A DNA stretch of 64,000 bases. Source: Saccharothrix violaceirubra (GTDB lineage Bacteria; Actinomycetota; Actinomycetes; Mycobacteriales; Pseudonocardiaceae). Location of the stretch: NCBI RefSeq assembly GCF_014203755.1, contig NZ_JACHJS010000001.1, forward strand, positions 1,178,001 to 1,242,000, written 5' to 3'. Of the stretch, positions 63,951 to 64,000 are shown piece by piece; positions within the stretch are counted from its first letter, which is position 1, and each line of letters starts with the position of its first letter. Position numbers and translations under genes: made by a program. Under the pieces are notes generated by a model. It had not been told where the DNA came from, made no database searches, and saw only the letters and a list, made by a program, of their open reading frames with translations.

Positions 63951-64000
63951 GGAGTGTGGTCTATTGCACACGGCGTGCGGGCGCAAGGGCCGTCGTCGGT

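Noticed and set aside
1..64000. A biosynthetic gene cluster, prophage or defence system
   Set aside because: No polyketide or peptide synthase, phage structural, integrase, restriction or toxin-antitoxin genes were found; the only mobile element is the IS5-family copy.

Overview
This window comes from a high-GC actinomycete chromosome. I would place it in the Pseudonocardiales (Saccharothrix / Lentzea / Actinosynnema-like), although no rRNA is present to prove it. The evidence is the very high GC, frequent GTG starts, a HU protein with a long Lys/Ala tail (HupB type), the actinobacterial proteins MutT1, CofC/FbiD, SepIVA and an NdgR-like IclR regulator, and a gene order that I recall as largely colinear with M. 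tuberculosis Rv2993c to Rv2922c.

Layout. 1-9.3 kb: FAH-family hydrolase (cut by the edge), FAD monooxygenase, gltX, HAD phosphatase, tRNA-Gln and tRNA-Glu, the IclR regulator divergent from leuCD, and hupB. 9.3-17 kb: mutT1-ppk (PPK with a very long basic N-terminal tail), a small OB-fold-like protein, a secreted LVIVD-repeat protein whose stop codon is the target site of an IS5-family element, and cofC. 17-24.5 kb: plsC-gpsA, a cystathionine-lyase-type enzyme, a candidate leader peptide followed by cysteine dioxygenase, a flavin-binding protein divergent from a MocR/PdxR regulator, ddl, DUF3515. 24.5-34 kb: an Lrp-type ligand-binding protein, thiL, GNAT, ung, a secreted lectin-like protein, rpmB, a FakA-like kinase, recG, a lipoprotein, a coiled-coil FilP-like protein. 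34-45 kb: pyc, an MBL-fold hydrolase, a 1.4-kb minisatellite, then rsmD, coaD, sepIVA, DUF177, rpmF, rnc, a small ORF and mutM. 45-54.7 kb: MarR, an orphan KdpE-type regulator, an NDH-2-like oxidoreductase, three neighbouring genes with Thr-rich regions (one a CAP protein), acyP, an ECF sigma/anti-sigma pair and smc. 54.7-64 kb (accessory): NarL-type two-component pair, DUF2306 protein, a cytochrome P450 with a long repetitive insertion, a double GNAT protein, a secreted S1 protease, a sodium:solute symporter and an internally deleted AnmK-like protein.

How it fits together. Most genes are housekeeping: translation (gltX, tRNAs, rpmB, rpmF, rsmD, rnc), DNA repair and segregation (ung, recG, mutM, mutT1, smc), envelope and division (ddl, sepIVA, plsC/gpsA), cofactors (thiL, coaD, cofC), leucine synthesis and anaplerosis (leuCD, pyc), polyphosphate (ppk). 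Local regulatory logic can be read from operators: a TCCCA-N5-TGGGA palindrome occurs both at NdgR/leuC and before the cysteine dioxygenase leader, PdxR-type sites lie at the MocR gene, and two stacked palindromes precede marR.

Most unusual are the repeats. A roughly 46-copy array of 30-31-bp degenerate units, with a 122-124-bp four-unit superperiod, fills the gap between the MBL gene and rsmD. A second family of about 22-bp units ending in GGACACC occupies six gene junctions, all of them convergent, and forms the last codons of smc at one of them. The P450 carries an in-frame repetitive insertion.
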